Source: Streptomyces spinoverrucosus (lineage in GTDB: Bacteria > Actinomycetota > Actinomycetes > Streptomycetales > Streptomycetaceae). From it: a stretch of DNA of 64,000 bases. Positions 1-8,231 of this stretch are shown piece by piece (within the stretch, counting starts at the first letter, position 1; each line of letters opens with the position of its first letter). The notes under the pieces were generated by a model. That model was not told where the DNA came from. It saw nothing but the letters and a program-made list of their open reading frames with translations, and did not search any database. The position numbers were made by a program, and so were the translations under genes. The DNA lies in the NCBI RefSeq assembly GCF_015712165.1, contig NZ_JADPZX010000001.1:682001-746000 (forward strand), written 5' to 3'.

Positions 1-1881
1 CCCCGCCTCCATCTCCCCCGCCCGTTCCTCGAACTGCGTCCGATACAGCTCCGCGTACCGTCCCCCCGCCGCCAACAGCCCCTCGTGCGTGCCCCGTTCG
101 ACGATGCGGCCGTCCTCGAGGACGAGGATCAGGTCGGCGGACCGCACGGTGGACAGGCGGTGGGCGATGACGAGGGCGGTGCGGCCCTGAAGTGCCTCGG
201 TGAGGGCCTCCTGCACGGCCGCCTCGGAGGTGTTGTCGAGGTGGGCCGTGGCCTCGTCGAGGATCACCACCCGCTGGCGGGCGAGGAGCAGGCGGGCGAT
301 GGTCATGCGCTGGCGTTCGCCGCCGGAGAGGCGATAGCCGCGTTCGCCGACCACGGTGTCCAGGCCGTCGGGGAGCGAGCGGACGAGAGTGTCCAGGCGG
401 GCCCGGCGCAGGGCGTCCCACAGTTCGTCGTCCGTCGCGGTGGGGCGGGCGAGCAGCAGGTTGGCGCGGACCGTGTCGTGGAACAGGTGGCCGTCCTGGG
501 TGACCATGCCGACGGTGGCACGCAGGGACCCTGCGTTCAGGTCGCGGACGTCGACGCCGCCGACCCGGACGGCGCCCCCGTCGACGTCGTACAGGCGGGG
601 CAGCAGCTGCGCGATCGTCGACTTGCCCGCGCCGGAGGAGCCGACGAGGGCGATGGTCCGGCCGGGTTCGGCGCGGAAGGAGATGCCCCGCAGGACCTCG
701 GCGCCACCGCGGCTGTCGAGGGCGGCCACCTCCTCCAGGGAGGCGAGGGAGACCTTGTCGGCGGAGGGGTAGCCGAAGCGGACGTCGTCGAACTCCACCG
801 ACACCGGCCCTTCGGGCACCTCGACGGCGTCCGGCTTCTGTTCGATGAGCGGCTTGAGGTCGAGCACCTCGAAGACGCGCTCGAAGCTGACGAGGGCGCT
901 CATCACCTCGACGCGCGCCCCGGCGAGCGCCGTGAGCGGCGCGTACAGGCGGGTCAGCAGCAGGGCGAGCGACACCACGGCTCCGGGCTCCAGGGTGCCG
1001 CGCAGGGCGAACCAGCCGCCGAGGCCGTAGACCAGGGCCAGGGCGAGCGCCGACACCAGGGTCAGCGCGGTGATGAACGCCGACTGCGCGGTCGCCGTAC
1101 GGATACCGATGTCCGCGACCCGGCGGGCCCGGACGGCGAACTCGGCGGACTCCTCCTCCGGGCGGCCGAACAGCTTGACCAGCGTGGCGCCGGGAGCCGA
1201 GAAGCGTTCCGTCATCCGGGTGCCCATGGCCGCGTTCAGCGTCGCCGCCTCCCGCTGCATCCGGGCCATCCGGCTGCCCATCCGCCGGGCCGGGATCACG
1301 AACACCGGCAGCAGCACCAGCGCGAGCAGGGTGACCTGCCAGGACAGGGTGAGCATGACGGCGAGGGTGAGCACCAGCGTGACGAGGTTGCTGACCACGC
1401 CGGACAGGGTGTTGCTGAACGCCCGCTGGGCGCCGATCACGTCGTTGTTGAGCCGGCTGACGAGCGCTCCCGTGCGGGTGCGGGTGAAGAACGCGACCGG
1501 CATACGCTGCACATGGTCGAACACGGCCGTCCGCAGATCGAGTATGAGCCCCTCTCCCAGCGCCGCCGAGAGCCTGCGCCCGAGGATGCCGAGGGCCGCC
1601 TCCACCAGCGCGATGAGCGCGATCAGCAGCGCGAGGCGTACGACGGTCCGCTCGTCGCCGTTCGTCACGATCGCGTCGACGACGCGTCCGGCGAGCACGG
1701 GGGTCGCGACGGCGAGCAGCGCGGTCGCCACCCCGAGCAGTACGAACAGCACGATCCGGGGGCGGTGCGGGCGGGCGAACGCGGCGATGCGGCGCAGCGT
1801 GGCGCGGGCGAGGGGGCGGCGTTCCTGCGTGGCGTTCATGACGCTGTGCAGCTGCGTCCACGCCGTGGTCTCCATGCTCAT
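1..1881 (-). CDS. ABC exporter, fused permease/ATPase (3' end cut by window edge)
   Basis: An ABC half-transporter of the multidrug/lipid exporter type: an N-terminal six-helix membrane domain, then a nucleotide-binding domain. The Walker A (GSSGAGKST, about 630-655), the signature (LSGGERQRM) and the Walker B region (VVILDEATAHLD) are all readable on the minus strand. 627 codons are present without a stop, and only the last few dozen residues lie outside the window. The start is placed at 1881 because a good promoter sits immediately upstream, giving a leaderless or nearly leaderless message. ATGs at 1875 and 1839 are alternatives. It is divergent from the flippase-like gene at 2032. The substrate cannot be read from the sequence; drug or lipid export is a family-level inference. 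Confidence 0.9.
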   Translation of the reverse strand, partial: MSMETTAWTQLHSVMNATQERRPLARATLRRIAAFARPHRPRIVLFVLLGVATALLAVATPVLAGRVVDAIVTNGDERTVVRLALLIALIALVEAALGILGRRLSAALGEGLILDLRTAVFDHVQRMPVAFFTRTRTGALVSRLNNDVIGAQRAFSNTLSGVVSNLVTLVLTLAVMLTLSWQVTLLALVLLPVFVIPARRMGSRMARMQREAATLNAAMGTRMTERFSAPGATLVKLFGRPEEESAEFAVRARRVADIGIRTATAQSAFITALTLVSALALALVYGLGGWFALRGTLEPGAVVSLALLLTRLYAPLTALAGARVEVMSALVSFERVFEVLDLKPLIEQKPDAVEVPEGPVSVEFDDVRFGYPSADKVSLASLEEVAALDSRGGAEVLRGISFRAEPGRTIALVGSSGAGKSTIAQLLPRLYDVDGGAVRVGGVDVRDLNAGSLRATVGMVTQDGHLFHDTVRANLLLARPTATDDELWDALRRARLDTLVRSLPDGLDTVVGERGYRLSGGERQRMTIARLLLARQRVVILDEATAHLDNTSEAAVQEALTEALQGRTALVIAHRLSTVRSADLILVLEDGRIVERGTHEGLLAAGGRYAELYRTQFEERAGEMEAG

Positions 1882-1888
1882 ACAGCCG

Positions 1889-1919
1889 ACGGTAGAACCT
1901 CGACCAAACTTGAGGTCAA
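1889..1919 (-). promoter_or_regulatory. MerR/SoxR-type promoter of the ABC exporter
   Basis: On the minus strand a -35 TTGACC (1914-1919) and a -10 TACCGT (1889-1894) are separated by 19 bp, the long spacer characteristic of MerR-family promoters. The spacer holds an imperfect dyad, CCTCAAGTTTGGTCGAGG (1898-1915), resembling SoxR/MerR operators. The predicted start of transcription, about 1882, falls next to the ATG at 1881. No MerR gene is in this window, so the regulator would be encoded elsewhere or beyond the edge. Confidence 0.55.
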
Positions 1920-2031
1920 GCGTTCTGTGCGGGCCCTCGGGGAGATCGTTGTCGGCTCGCTCCCCGTACGTAATCCCCCGTCCGCGCTTCCGCAACCCGC
2001 AGTTGAGGCGGTGCGGAAAACCTCTCGAAGT

Positions 2032-3000
2032 GTGACAGCGGTCGAACAACAACCCGCGGGACGGCGCCCCAGACGCATCCCCTTCCGGCTGATCCTGGGC
2101 CTGCTCCCGCTCGCCTTCGTGGCGTACCTCGCGGTGCGGCACCGCGACGTGCTCGGCGAGGGCTTCCACCACCTGGCGACGGCGAAGTGGCCGTGGCTGC
2201 TGGCGGCGGGCGGCGCCACCTGCCTGACCTGGGTCGCGATGGCGGTGACCCGGCAGGGCGCGGTCGTGGAGCGGCTGCCGGGTTTCCGGCTGCTCGCCAC
2301 GCAGGTCGCGGCGATGGCGGCCAACCACATGCTGCCGACCGGGCTGGGCTCCAGCGCGGTCAACCTGCGGTTCATGACGGTGTGCGGGCTGCCGCTGGCC
2401 CGCTCGTCGGCCGCCGTGGCGCTCTATCTGCTGGCCGAGAGCATCGCCCGGGTCGGCATGCTGGCCGTGCTGCTGATCGCCTTCCCCGGCGCGCTGCGGC
2501 TCGGCACCCTGCTGCCGGACGACGTGGCCGGCCCGCTGCTGCTCGTACTGGGCGCGGCCGCGCTGGTGGCGGCGGCTGTGCTGCTTCTCGTACGACGGCT
2601 GCGCACGGCCGTCTTCTCCTTCGTGCGCACGGCACTGGGCGAGGCGCGCTCGGTGCACACCCGTCCGTCGCGGGCGCTGGCCCTGTGGGGCGGTTCGCTG
2701 GCGTTCCCCGCGTTGCAGGCGGCCGGGCTGGTCGCGGTGGGGCTGGCGTTGGGGCTGGAGATACCCCTGTGGCACATGGTCGTCGCGTATCTGGCCGCGA
2801 CCGTCGCGGTCGCCGTGGTGCCCACGCCGGGTGGGCTCGGCTCGGTCGAGGCGGCGCTGATCGTGGCGCTGGTCGCGGCGGGCAGCCCGGCCGCCGTGGC
2901 CACGGCGGTGGTCCTGGCGTACCGCATCATCACCGTCTGGCTGCCGCTGCTGCCGGGGGCGTTGACGCTGGGCGCGCTGGTGCGGCTGAAGGTGATCTGA
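2032..3000 (+). CDS. Flippase-like / LPG synthase-type membrane protein (UPF0104)
   Basis: A 322-aa polytopic membrane protein with about eight hydrophobic helices and the family's conserved C-terminal signatures PTPGGLGSVEA and YRIITVWLPLLPG. It belongs to the lysylphosphatidylglycerol-synthase transmembrane / AglD-like family, which moves or modifies lipid-linked substrates; the actual substrate is unknown. The GTG at 2032 is chosen because the hydrophobic core begins about 20 residues later. In-frame GTGs at 2011 and 1927 are alternatives. A clear paralog lies at 52116-53129. The 66-bp gap to the crotonase gene downstream could allow co-transcription. Confidence 0.82.
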   Translation: MTAVEQQPAGRRPRRIPFRLILGLLPLAFVAYLAVRHRDVLGEGFHHLATAKWPWLLAAGGATCLTWVAMAVTRQGAVVERLPGFRLLATQVAAMAANHMLPTGLGSSAVNLRFMTVCGLPLARSSAAVALYLLAESIARVGMLAVLLIAFPGALRLGTLLPDDVAGPLLLVLGAAALVAAAVLLLVRRLRTAVFSFVRTALGEARSVHTRPSRALALWGGSLAFPALQAAGLVAVGLALGLEIPLWHMVVAYLAATVAVAVVPTPGGLGSVEAALIVALVAAGSPAAVATAVVLAYRIITVWLPLLPGALTLGALVRLKVI

Positions 3001-3065
3001 GCCAGTCACTGCGGCCCGAACGACCAGTAACGTGCTGCCCCGACGAAAACGAAGGGGGCTCCACC

Positions 3066-3830
3066 ATGCCGGTCCGCGTCGAGCGTCAGCAGCACGTCAC
3101 CACGGTCGTCCTCGCCCGCCCCGAGGCCCGTAACGCGGTGGACGGCCCTACCGCGGCGGAGCTCGCCGCCGCCTTCCGGGAGTTCGAGGCGGACGACGAG
3201 GCGCGGGTCGCGGTGCTGTGGGGTGAGGGCGGCACCTTCTGCGCGGGGGCGGACCTCAAGGCGATCGGCACCGAGCGCGGCAACCGGGTCGCCGAGGACG
3301 GTGACGGGCCGATGGGCCCGACCCGTATGCGGCTGAGCAAGCCGGTGATCGCCGCCGTGGCGGGGCACGCCGTCGCGGGCGGTCTGGAGCTGGCGCTGTG
3401 GTGCGATCTGCGGGTCGCCGAGGAGGACGCCGTGTTCGGGGTGTTCTGCCGCCGCTGGGGTGTCCCGCTGATCGACGGCGGCACGGTACGGCTCCCCCGG
3501 CTGATCGGCACGAGCCGGGCCCTGGACATGATCCTCACCGGGCGTCCGGTGCCCGCCCGCGAGGCCTACGACATCGGCCTCGCCAACCGCCTCGTCCCCA
3601 CCGGCCGCGCCCGCGCCGAGGCCGAGGAACTCGCCGCCGCCATCGCCCGCTTCCCCCAGGCCTGCCTGCGCACCGACCGCGCCTCGCTGCTGGAGCAGGA
3701 CGGTCTGGACGAGCAGACGGCGATGCGCGGCGAACTCCGGCACGGCACGGGCGTACTGGCGCAGAGCCTGGAAGGCGCCGCCCGCTTCACCGCGGGGGCC
3801 GGACGACACGGCTCGTTCACGGACCAGTGA
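3066..3830 (+). CDS. Enoyl-CoA hydratase/isomerase family protein (crotonase)
   Basis: A 254-aa crotonase-fold protein of standard length. The oxyanion-hole segments are visible: GTFCAGADLKAIG near residue 60 and the GHAVAGGLELALWCDLRVA block near residue 105. A strong purine-rich ribosome site (GAAGGGGG) precedes the ATG. The family acts on acyl-CoA thioesters in the cytoplasm; the specific reaction (hydration, isomerisation or other) cannot be assigned. Its last codons (GRHGSFTDQ) are odd: the DNA encoding them also encodes, on the other strand, the C-terminus of the neighbouring FAD oxidoreductase, and this segment recurs twice downstream (3926-4010 and 4092-4125). Confidence 0.88.
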   Translation: MPVRVERQQHVTTVVLARPEARNAVDGPTAAELAAAFREFEADDEARVAVLWGEGGTFCAGADLKAIGTERGNRVAEDGDGPMGPTRMRLSKPVIAAVAGHAVAGGLELALWCDLRVAEEDAVFGVFCRRWGVPLIDGGTVRLPRLIGTSRALDMILTGRPVPAREAYDIGLANRLVPTGRARAEAEELAAAIARFPQACLRTDRASLLEQDGLDEQTAMRGELRHGTGVLAQSLEGAARFTAGAGRHGSFTDQ

Positions 3831-4181
3831 GACCGAGCTCCGACAGGACCGCGGCCGCCGCGCGAACGCCCTCGCGGGCCACCGACGGCGCCCCCTTCGC
3901 GGCCCTACGCGCTCAACTCCCGCCAAGGCACGAGCGCGCCCGGCAACAGCCTCAAGGGCGCCGCCTGTCTCGCCGCCAGGACCGGGCGGCACGGCCCGCT
4001 GACGGCCCGCGTGAGCCGCCGCCGACACCCGCCATAGCCACTCGCCGTCACTCCCCACGCCCAAGCGCGCCGACAGAATGCCTCAACCGCCGGGGCCGGG
4101 CCGCACGGCTCGTTCACGGACCAGTAAGTCCGAGCTCCGACAGGACCGCGGCGGCCGCGCGCACGCCCTCGCGGGCCACCT
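3795..4181. repeat. Duplicated convergent gene-end junction
   Basis: Bases 3795-3884 and 4092-4181 are near-identical direct repeats offset by 297 bp. On the plus strand both encode the crotonase tail (TAGAG-R/P-HGSFTDQ then stop). On the minus strand both encode the FAD oxidoreductase tail (LSELGLTGP then stop). A third, more decayed copy of the crotonase tail lies at about 3926-4010, where NSLKGAACLAARTGRHGP can be read in frame. The 283-bp gap between the two genes is therefore mostly duplicated gene ends. No transposase or target-site signature was seen. Confidence 0.85.
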
Positions 4182-5067
4182 TCGGTGCCCGTTCCACGGC
4201 GTGTACGGCGTTGCCGACGGCGAACACGCCCGGGCGGGAGGTGTGCAGGGCGGTGTCGACGGCGGGGCCCCGGGTGGCGGGGTCCAGGGCGATGCCGCCG
4301 CGCCGGGCCAGTTCGTTGTCGGGCACGAAGTCGCCGGTGAACACCACGGTGTCGCAATGCAGGACCGTCGTACGGCCGTCGCGGTGGCGCACCCGGACGC
4401 CGGACAGGCGGCCGTGCCCGAGGAGTTCGGTGACGCCGGTGTGGGTGAGGAGCGGGATGCCCCGGCGGAGGCGGGCGTCGAAGGCCCGCGCGGTACGCGG
4501 GGTGGGCAGGTCGCTGACCATGGCGACGACCCGGGCGCCGGCCGCCCGTACGGTGTCGGCGGCCGAGTAGGAGACGTCCTCCGCGCCGATCACCACGGCC
4601 CGGCTCCCGATCGGCTGCCCGTACAGGTGCACCGCCTGCTGCAGTTCGCCCGTGGTGTAGACGCCGGCCGGGCGGGTGCCGGGGACCAGCCGGGCGGTGC
4701 GGGGGCGTTCGCGGGCGCCGGTGGCCAGCACGATCGCCCTCGCGGTGACCGCCTCCAGGCCGTGCGGGCCGACCGTCGTCAGCGTCAGCGGGCCCGCCCA
4801 GTCCAGGGCGGTCACGCCGGTGCGGACGACCGCTCCGGCGCGTACGGCCGCGGCGGTGAGCAGGCGGGCGTACTGGGGGCCGGTCAGCGGGCGCAGCAAG
4901 GTGCCGAAGCCGCCGTGCGCGCAGTGCCGTGGCACCCCGCCCGCCCGCTGCTCCCTCTCCAGCACCTCCACCCGGCCCGCCCCGGCGCCGGCCAGCCGGG
5001 CGGCGGTGGCGAGTCCGGCGGGGCCCGCGCCGACGACGAGCACGTCGACCTGGCGTACGTCCGTCAC
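4114..5067 (-). CDS. NAD(P)/FAD-dependent oxidoreductase, GlpB/HcnB-like partner subunit
   Basis: A 317-aa flavoprotein. The N-terminal Rossmann motif VDVLVVGAGPAGLATAARL binds FAD, a second dinucleotide-binding region (AVVIGAEDVSYSAADTVR) lies near residue 155, and a GD motif (FTGDFVPDNEL) lies near residue 245. It overlaps the start-stop region of the upstream dehydrogenase by 4 bp (start 5067, upstream stop 5064), so the two are probably translated together. In related systems (anaerobic G3P, opine and hydrogen cyanide oxidoreductases) a small FAD protein works with a BFD-tailed partner, which fits the neighbour. Its 3' end has been duplicated inside the crotonase gene end. Confidence 0.85.
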   Translation of the reverse strand: MTDVRQVDVLVVGAGPAGLATAARLAGAGAGRVEVLEREQRAGGVPRHCAHGGFGTLLRPLTGPQYARLLTAAAVRAGAVVRTGVTALDWAGPLTLTTVGPHGLEAVTARAIVLATGARERPRTARLVPGTRPAGVYTTGELQQAVHLYGQPIGSRAVVIGAEDVSYSAADTVRAAGARVVAMVSDLPTPRTARAFDARLRRGIPLLTHTGVTELLGHGRLSGVRVRHRDGRTTVLHCDTVVFTGDFVPDNELARRGGIALDPATRGPAVDTALHTSRPGVFAVGNAVHAVERAPKVAREGVRAAAAVLSELGLTGP

Positions 5068-6440
5068 GGCCGGGCCTCCTCGAGCAGCTGCCGTAGCGCG
5101 GCCCCGCAGTAGAAGCCCTGGCAGCGGCCCGCCCGCGCGCGGGTGCGGCGGCGCAGTCCGTCGAGGGTGCGCGGCGGGATCGTACTGGCGAGGGCGTCGC
5201 GGATCTCGCCGCGGGAGACGCGCTCGCAGTGGCAGACGAGGGTGCCGTACTGCGGGTCGGCGGCGATGAGGTCGGGGCGCTCGCAGGGGCGCGGGGAGGC
5301 CTCGCCCAGGTTGGGCATGCGGACCGGCTCCAGCTCCCGGACCGGCCCCGGGTCGAGGCCCGCCTCGGTCAGCAGGCCGGTGACGTGGGCCGCGATCGCG
5401 AGGGACGCCGTCAGGCCGGTGGAGCGGATGCCGCCGACGGTGACGTACGCCTGGCCGGGGTGGGCGCGGATGCGGTAGTCGTCGTGCTCGGTGGCGGCGC
5501 GCAGACCGGCGTAGACGGCGGTGACCTCCTCGTCGAGCAGTTCGGGCAGGATGCGGCGGCCCCTGGCACGCAGGGCCGCCAGTCCGTCGGCGGTGGAGCC
5601 GGTGGCCCGCTTGTCGTCCAGGTCCTCGGCGGTGGGGCCGAGCAGGACGTTGCCGTGGACGGTGGGGGCGACCAGGACGCCCTTGCCGAGGGCGGTGGGG
5701 ACGGGCAGCAGGATGTGGTTGACCAGCGTGCGGGCGAACGTGTCGAACACGATGAGCTGGCCGCGGCGCGGGGTGACGGTGAAGTCGCGGTGTCCGAGGC
5801 GGGCGTCGAGTGTGTCGGCGTGCAGTCCGGCCGCGTTGACCAGCCAGCGGGCCCGCAGCGTGCCCGCGCCGGTCGTCAGCACATGAACGCCGTCCTGCCG
5901 ACCGACCTCCTCCACCCGGGTGTCGAGGTGCAGCTCGACTCCGTGCCGGACGGCCTGGGTGGCGTACGCCAGGGTGGTCGTCCAGGGGCAGATGACGGAC
6001 TCGCCGGGCACGTGCAGGGCGCCGAGCGCGCCGGGGCCGAGGTGGGCTTCGCGCTCGTACAGTTCGGCGGGGCCGAGCAGGCGGGTGGCGTGGTGGTCGT
6101 TGGCCTCGGCCTTCTCGGCGAGGCGGGGCAGGGCGGCGAGCTGTTCCTCGTCCCAGGCCACGAGCAGGGCGCCGACGGGTTCGACGGGGATGCCGGACTC
6201 GGCGGCGTACGCGGCGAGCAGGCGCGCCCCCTCGCGCACCAGCCGTGCCTCCAGGGAGCCGGGGACCGCGTCGAACCCGGTGTGCAGGATCGCGGTGTTG
6301 GCCTTGGAGGTGCCCTGGCCGACGTCGTCCTGGGCCTCGACGAGGGCGACGCTCAGCCGTGGGTACCGGGCGAGTTCACGGGCGATCGCGCTGCCGACGA
6401 CTCCGGCGCCGACGACCGCCACGTCGTAGACGCCGGTCAT
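5064..6440 (-). CDS. FAD-dependent glycerol-3-phosphate dehydrogenase, GlpA-like with BFD [2Fe-2S] tail
   Basis: A 458-aa DAO-family oxidoreductase. It has an N-terminal FAD motif (YDVAVVGAGVVGSAIAREL), the GTSKANTAILHTGFD segment typical of GlpA-like enzymes, and a C-terminal BFD-like iron-sulfur domain with cysteines spaced as CHC ... CQGFYC. It probably oxidises glycerol 3-phosphate to dihydroxyacetone phosphate together with the FAD protein encoded next. The start at 6440 puts the FAD motif near the N-terminus. An upstream ATG at 6524 overlaps the kinase stop (ATGA) and would add 28 residues that include a small internal duplication (RRDVDT twice), so either start may be used. Confidence 0.88.
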   Translation of the reverse strand: MTGVYDVAVVGAGVVGSAIARELARYPRLSVALVEAQDDVGQGTSKANTAILHTGFDAVPGSLEARLVREGARLLAAYAAESGIPVEPVGALLVAWDEEQLAALPRLAEKAEANDHHATRLLGPAELYEREAHLGPGALGALHVPGESVICPWTTTLAYATQAVRHGVELHLDTRVEEVGRQDGVHVLTTGAGTLRARWLVNAAGLHADTLDARLGHRDFTVTPRRGQLIVFDTFARTLVNHILLPVPTALGKGVLVAPTVHGNVLLGPTAEDLDDKRATGSTADGLAALRARGRRILPELLDEEVTAVYAGLRAATEHDDYRIRAHPGQAYVTVGGIRSTGLTASLAIAAHVTGLLTEAGLDPGPVRELEPVRMPNLGEASPRPCERPDLIAADPQYGTLVCHCERVSRGEIRDALASTIPPRTLDGLRRRTRARAGRCQGFYCGAALRQLLEEARP

Positions 6441-6458
6441 AGGGGCGTTCGGCGGAGG

Positions 6459-6522
6459 CGTATCCACGTCCCGCCGCGCCAAGCCTGCCTCCAGCCGCGT
6501 CGTATCGACGTCCCGTCGCGTC
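6459..6522. repeat. 22-bp imperfect direct repeat at the glpK/dehydrogenase junction
   Basis: Bases 6459-6480 and 6501-6522 share CGTATC-ACGTCCCG-CGCG with three mismatches, spaced 42 bp apart. In the extended dehydrogenase reading frame this encodes RRDVDT twice. The duplication suggests that the ATGA-coupled start at 6524 may have been separated from the original start at 6440 by a small tandem duplication. Confidence 0.6.
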
Positions 6523-7960
6523 ATGCCGGGATCCGGTCGAGCAGCGCAGCGACCTCGCGGCGGAACGCGGCGAGGCGTTCGGCGGCCTCGTCGGCGCTGA
6601 TCCGGGGTTCGTGGACGGCGGCGGGCTTCCAGTCGGGCAGCGCGTCCGCCAGGGTCAGCTCCGGCTCCGCGCCGAGCCGGGCCAGCGCGCCGGCGCCGAG
6701 GGCGGTCGCGTCGGGCAGCGCGGACACCTCGACCGGGCGTTGCAGCAGGTCGGCCTGGGTCTGCATGAGGAGCGCCGAGCGGGTCAGGCCGCCGTCGACG
6801 CGCAGGGTGTCGAGCGGCGCTCCGAGGTCCTTCGCGGCCGCGTCGGCGAGTTCGACGACCTGGGCGGCGATGCCCTCGCACAGGGCACGGACCAGATGGC
6901 CGGGGGCGGTGTCGAGGCCGAGTCCGGTGAGCGAGCCCCGCACGTCGCCGCGCCACCAGGGGGCGGCGAGCCCGGCGAGGGCGGGCACGAAGGTGACCCC
7001 GCCGCTGTCGGGGACCGAGGCGCCCACGGCGTCGAGGTCGGCGGCGCCCTCGATCACGCCGAGGTCGGTGAGCCAGCGGACGGCGGAGGCGGCCGTGTAG
7101 ACCTGCCCGTCGAGGCAGTAGGCGGCCCGACCGTCGAGCCGCCAGGCGACGCAGCTGACCAGGCCGGAGTCGCCGCGCCGGGGCGTGTCGCCGGTGTGCG
7201 CGAGAAGGAACGCGCCGGTGCCGTAAGTGCACTTGGCGCCGCCCGGCTGGGTGATGTGCTGGGCGAGCAGCGCGGCCTGCTGGTCGACGGCCAGACCGGT
7301 GAGCGGGATCCCGGGGCCGAAGGCGGTGGTGGTGCCGACGGGACCGGCGTTGTCGACGACCTCGGGGAGCCGTTCGCCGGACAGGCCGTAGAGGTCGAGG
7401 GCGCGCGGCGACCACGCGGTGCGGTCGAGGTCGAGCAGCTGGGTGCGGCCGGCGGTGGCGGCGTCCGTGACGCAGGCGCCGGTGAGCCGGTGCACGAGCC
7501 AGGCGTCGCTGGTGGTGACGACTCCCTCGCGGGTGAGGTTCCGCCGTATCCAGGCCATCTTGGGCGCGGCGAAGTACGGGTCGACCGGCAGGCCCGTCAG
7601 GTGCCGTAACTCGTCGTCGTACGGGGCGAGTTCGGCGCACACGGTCTCGGCTCGGCGGTCGTGCCAGACGAGCGCGTCGGTCAGCGGGCGGCCCGTCACG
7701 GGGTCCCAGGCGAGCACGGTCTCGCCCTGGTTGGCCAGGCCCAGCGCGACCACGGGTTCGCGGGCCTCGGCGAGGGCGCGGTGGCCTGCCTCGACCACCG
7801 AGTCGTACAGCTCGGCGGGGTCGACCTCGGCCAGGCCGCCGGGCAGCGGGCGGGGGCGCACGGCGGCGAAGGCGCTGCCGAGGACGCCGCGTTCGGGGCA
7901 GATCACCAGGGCCTTGGTGCCGGACGTGCCCTGGTCGACGGCGAGCACCGGACCTGTCAT
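6521..7960 (-). CDS. glpK: Glycerol kinase (FGGY family)
   Basis: A 479-aa FGGY kinase. The phosphate-binding motif VDQGTSGTKAL is at the N-terminus, and the GlpK-like blocks VDQQAALLAQ and KCTYGTGAFLLAHTG lie in the middle. The C-terminal ATPase segment reads RVDGGLTRSALLMQ. It phosphorylates glycerol with ATP in the cytoplasm, feeding the two downstream oxidoreductases of the same operon. The ATG at 7960 has a textbook ribosome site (GGAGGGGG) seven bases upstream; a longer reading frame to 8017 lacks one. No glycerol facilitator gene is adjacent, unlike many glp operons, so uptake would depend on genes elsewhere. Another FGGY sugar kinase activity is possible but less likely given the neighbours. 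Confidence 0.88.
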   Translation of the reverse strand: MTGPVLAVDQGTSGTKALVICPERGVLGSAFAAVRPRPLPGGLAEVDPAELYDSVVEAGHRALAEAREPVVALGLANQGETVLAWDPVTGRPLTDALVWHDRRAETVCAELAPYDDELRHLTGLPVDPYFAAPKMAWIRRNLTREGVVTTSDAWLVHRLTGACVTDAATAGRTQLLDLDRTAWSPRALDLYGLSGERLPEVVDNAGPVGTTTAFGPGIPLTGLAVDQQAALLAQHITQPGGAKCTYGTGAFLLAHTGDTPRRGDSGLVSCVAWRLDGRAAYCLDGQVYTAASAVRWLTDLGVIEGAADLDAVGASVPDSGGVTFVPALAGLAAPWWRGDVRGSLTGLGLDTAPGHLVRALCEGIAAQVVELADAAAKDLGAPLDTLRVDGGLTRSALLMQTQADLLQRPVEVSALPDATALGAGALARLGAEPELTLADALPDWKPAAVHEPRISADEAAERLAAFRREVAALLDRIPA

Positions 7961-8049
7961 CGAGCCCCCTCCGGCTCCTGGGCGATCACGGTGCGACAGC
8001 CTGCCGTCGGCCACCACCCTGCGTCAAGCGCCGCTGACGGTCTGTCAGT

Positions 8050-8062
8050 TTCACATGGTGAA
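8050..8062. promoter_or_regulatory. Short palindrome upstream of glpK (possible operator)
   Basis: TTCAC-ATG-GTGAA is a perfect 13-bp inverted repeat about 90 bp upstream of the glpK start, in the 271-bp gap between divergent genes. Its form would suit an IclR- or GntR-type glycerol repressor, but no regulator is encoded nearby. Nothing else was recognised in the gap. Confidence 0.35.
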
Positions 8063-8231
8063 CAGGTGACACGAGGAAGCCCTCATGGATCGGCCAACCA
8101 TGAGGAGAACGCGGAAGCTCCGCCTCTATAGTGACCGCCGACCGGACATGAGCTTGTCAACCGCCGCTCGGGGGAGCCCTGTTGTTACTCCAGCCTTCCG
8201 TTCCCGTCCACCCCTCGCAGGGGACGGGCGG

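Noticed and set aside
85..2031. Long plus-strand open frame antisense to the ABC exporter, continuous with the flippase-like gene
   Set aside because: Its translation is low-complexity Gly/Gln/Asp/Arg-rich sequence, while the opposite strand encodes clear ABC motifs. It is a GC-bias shadow; only the part from about 2032 is real.
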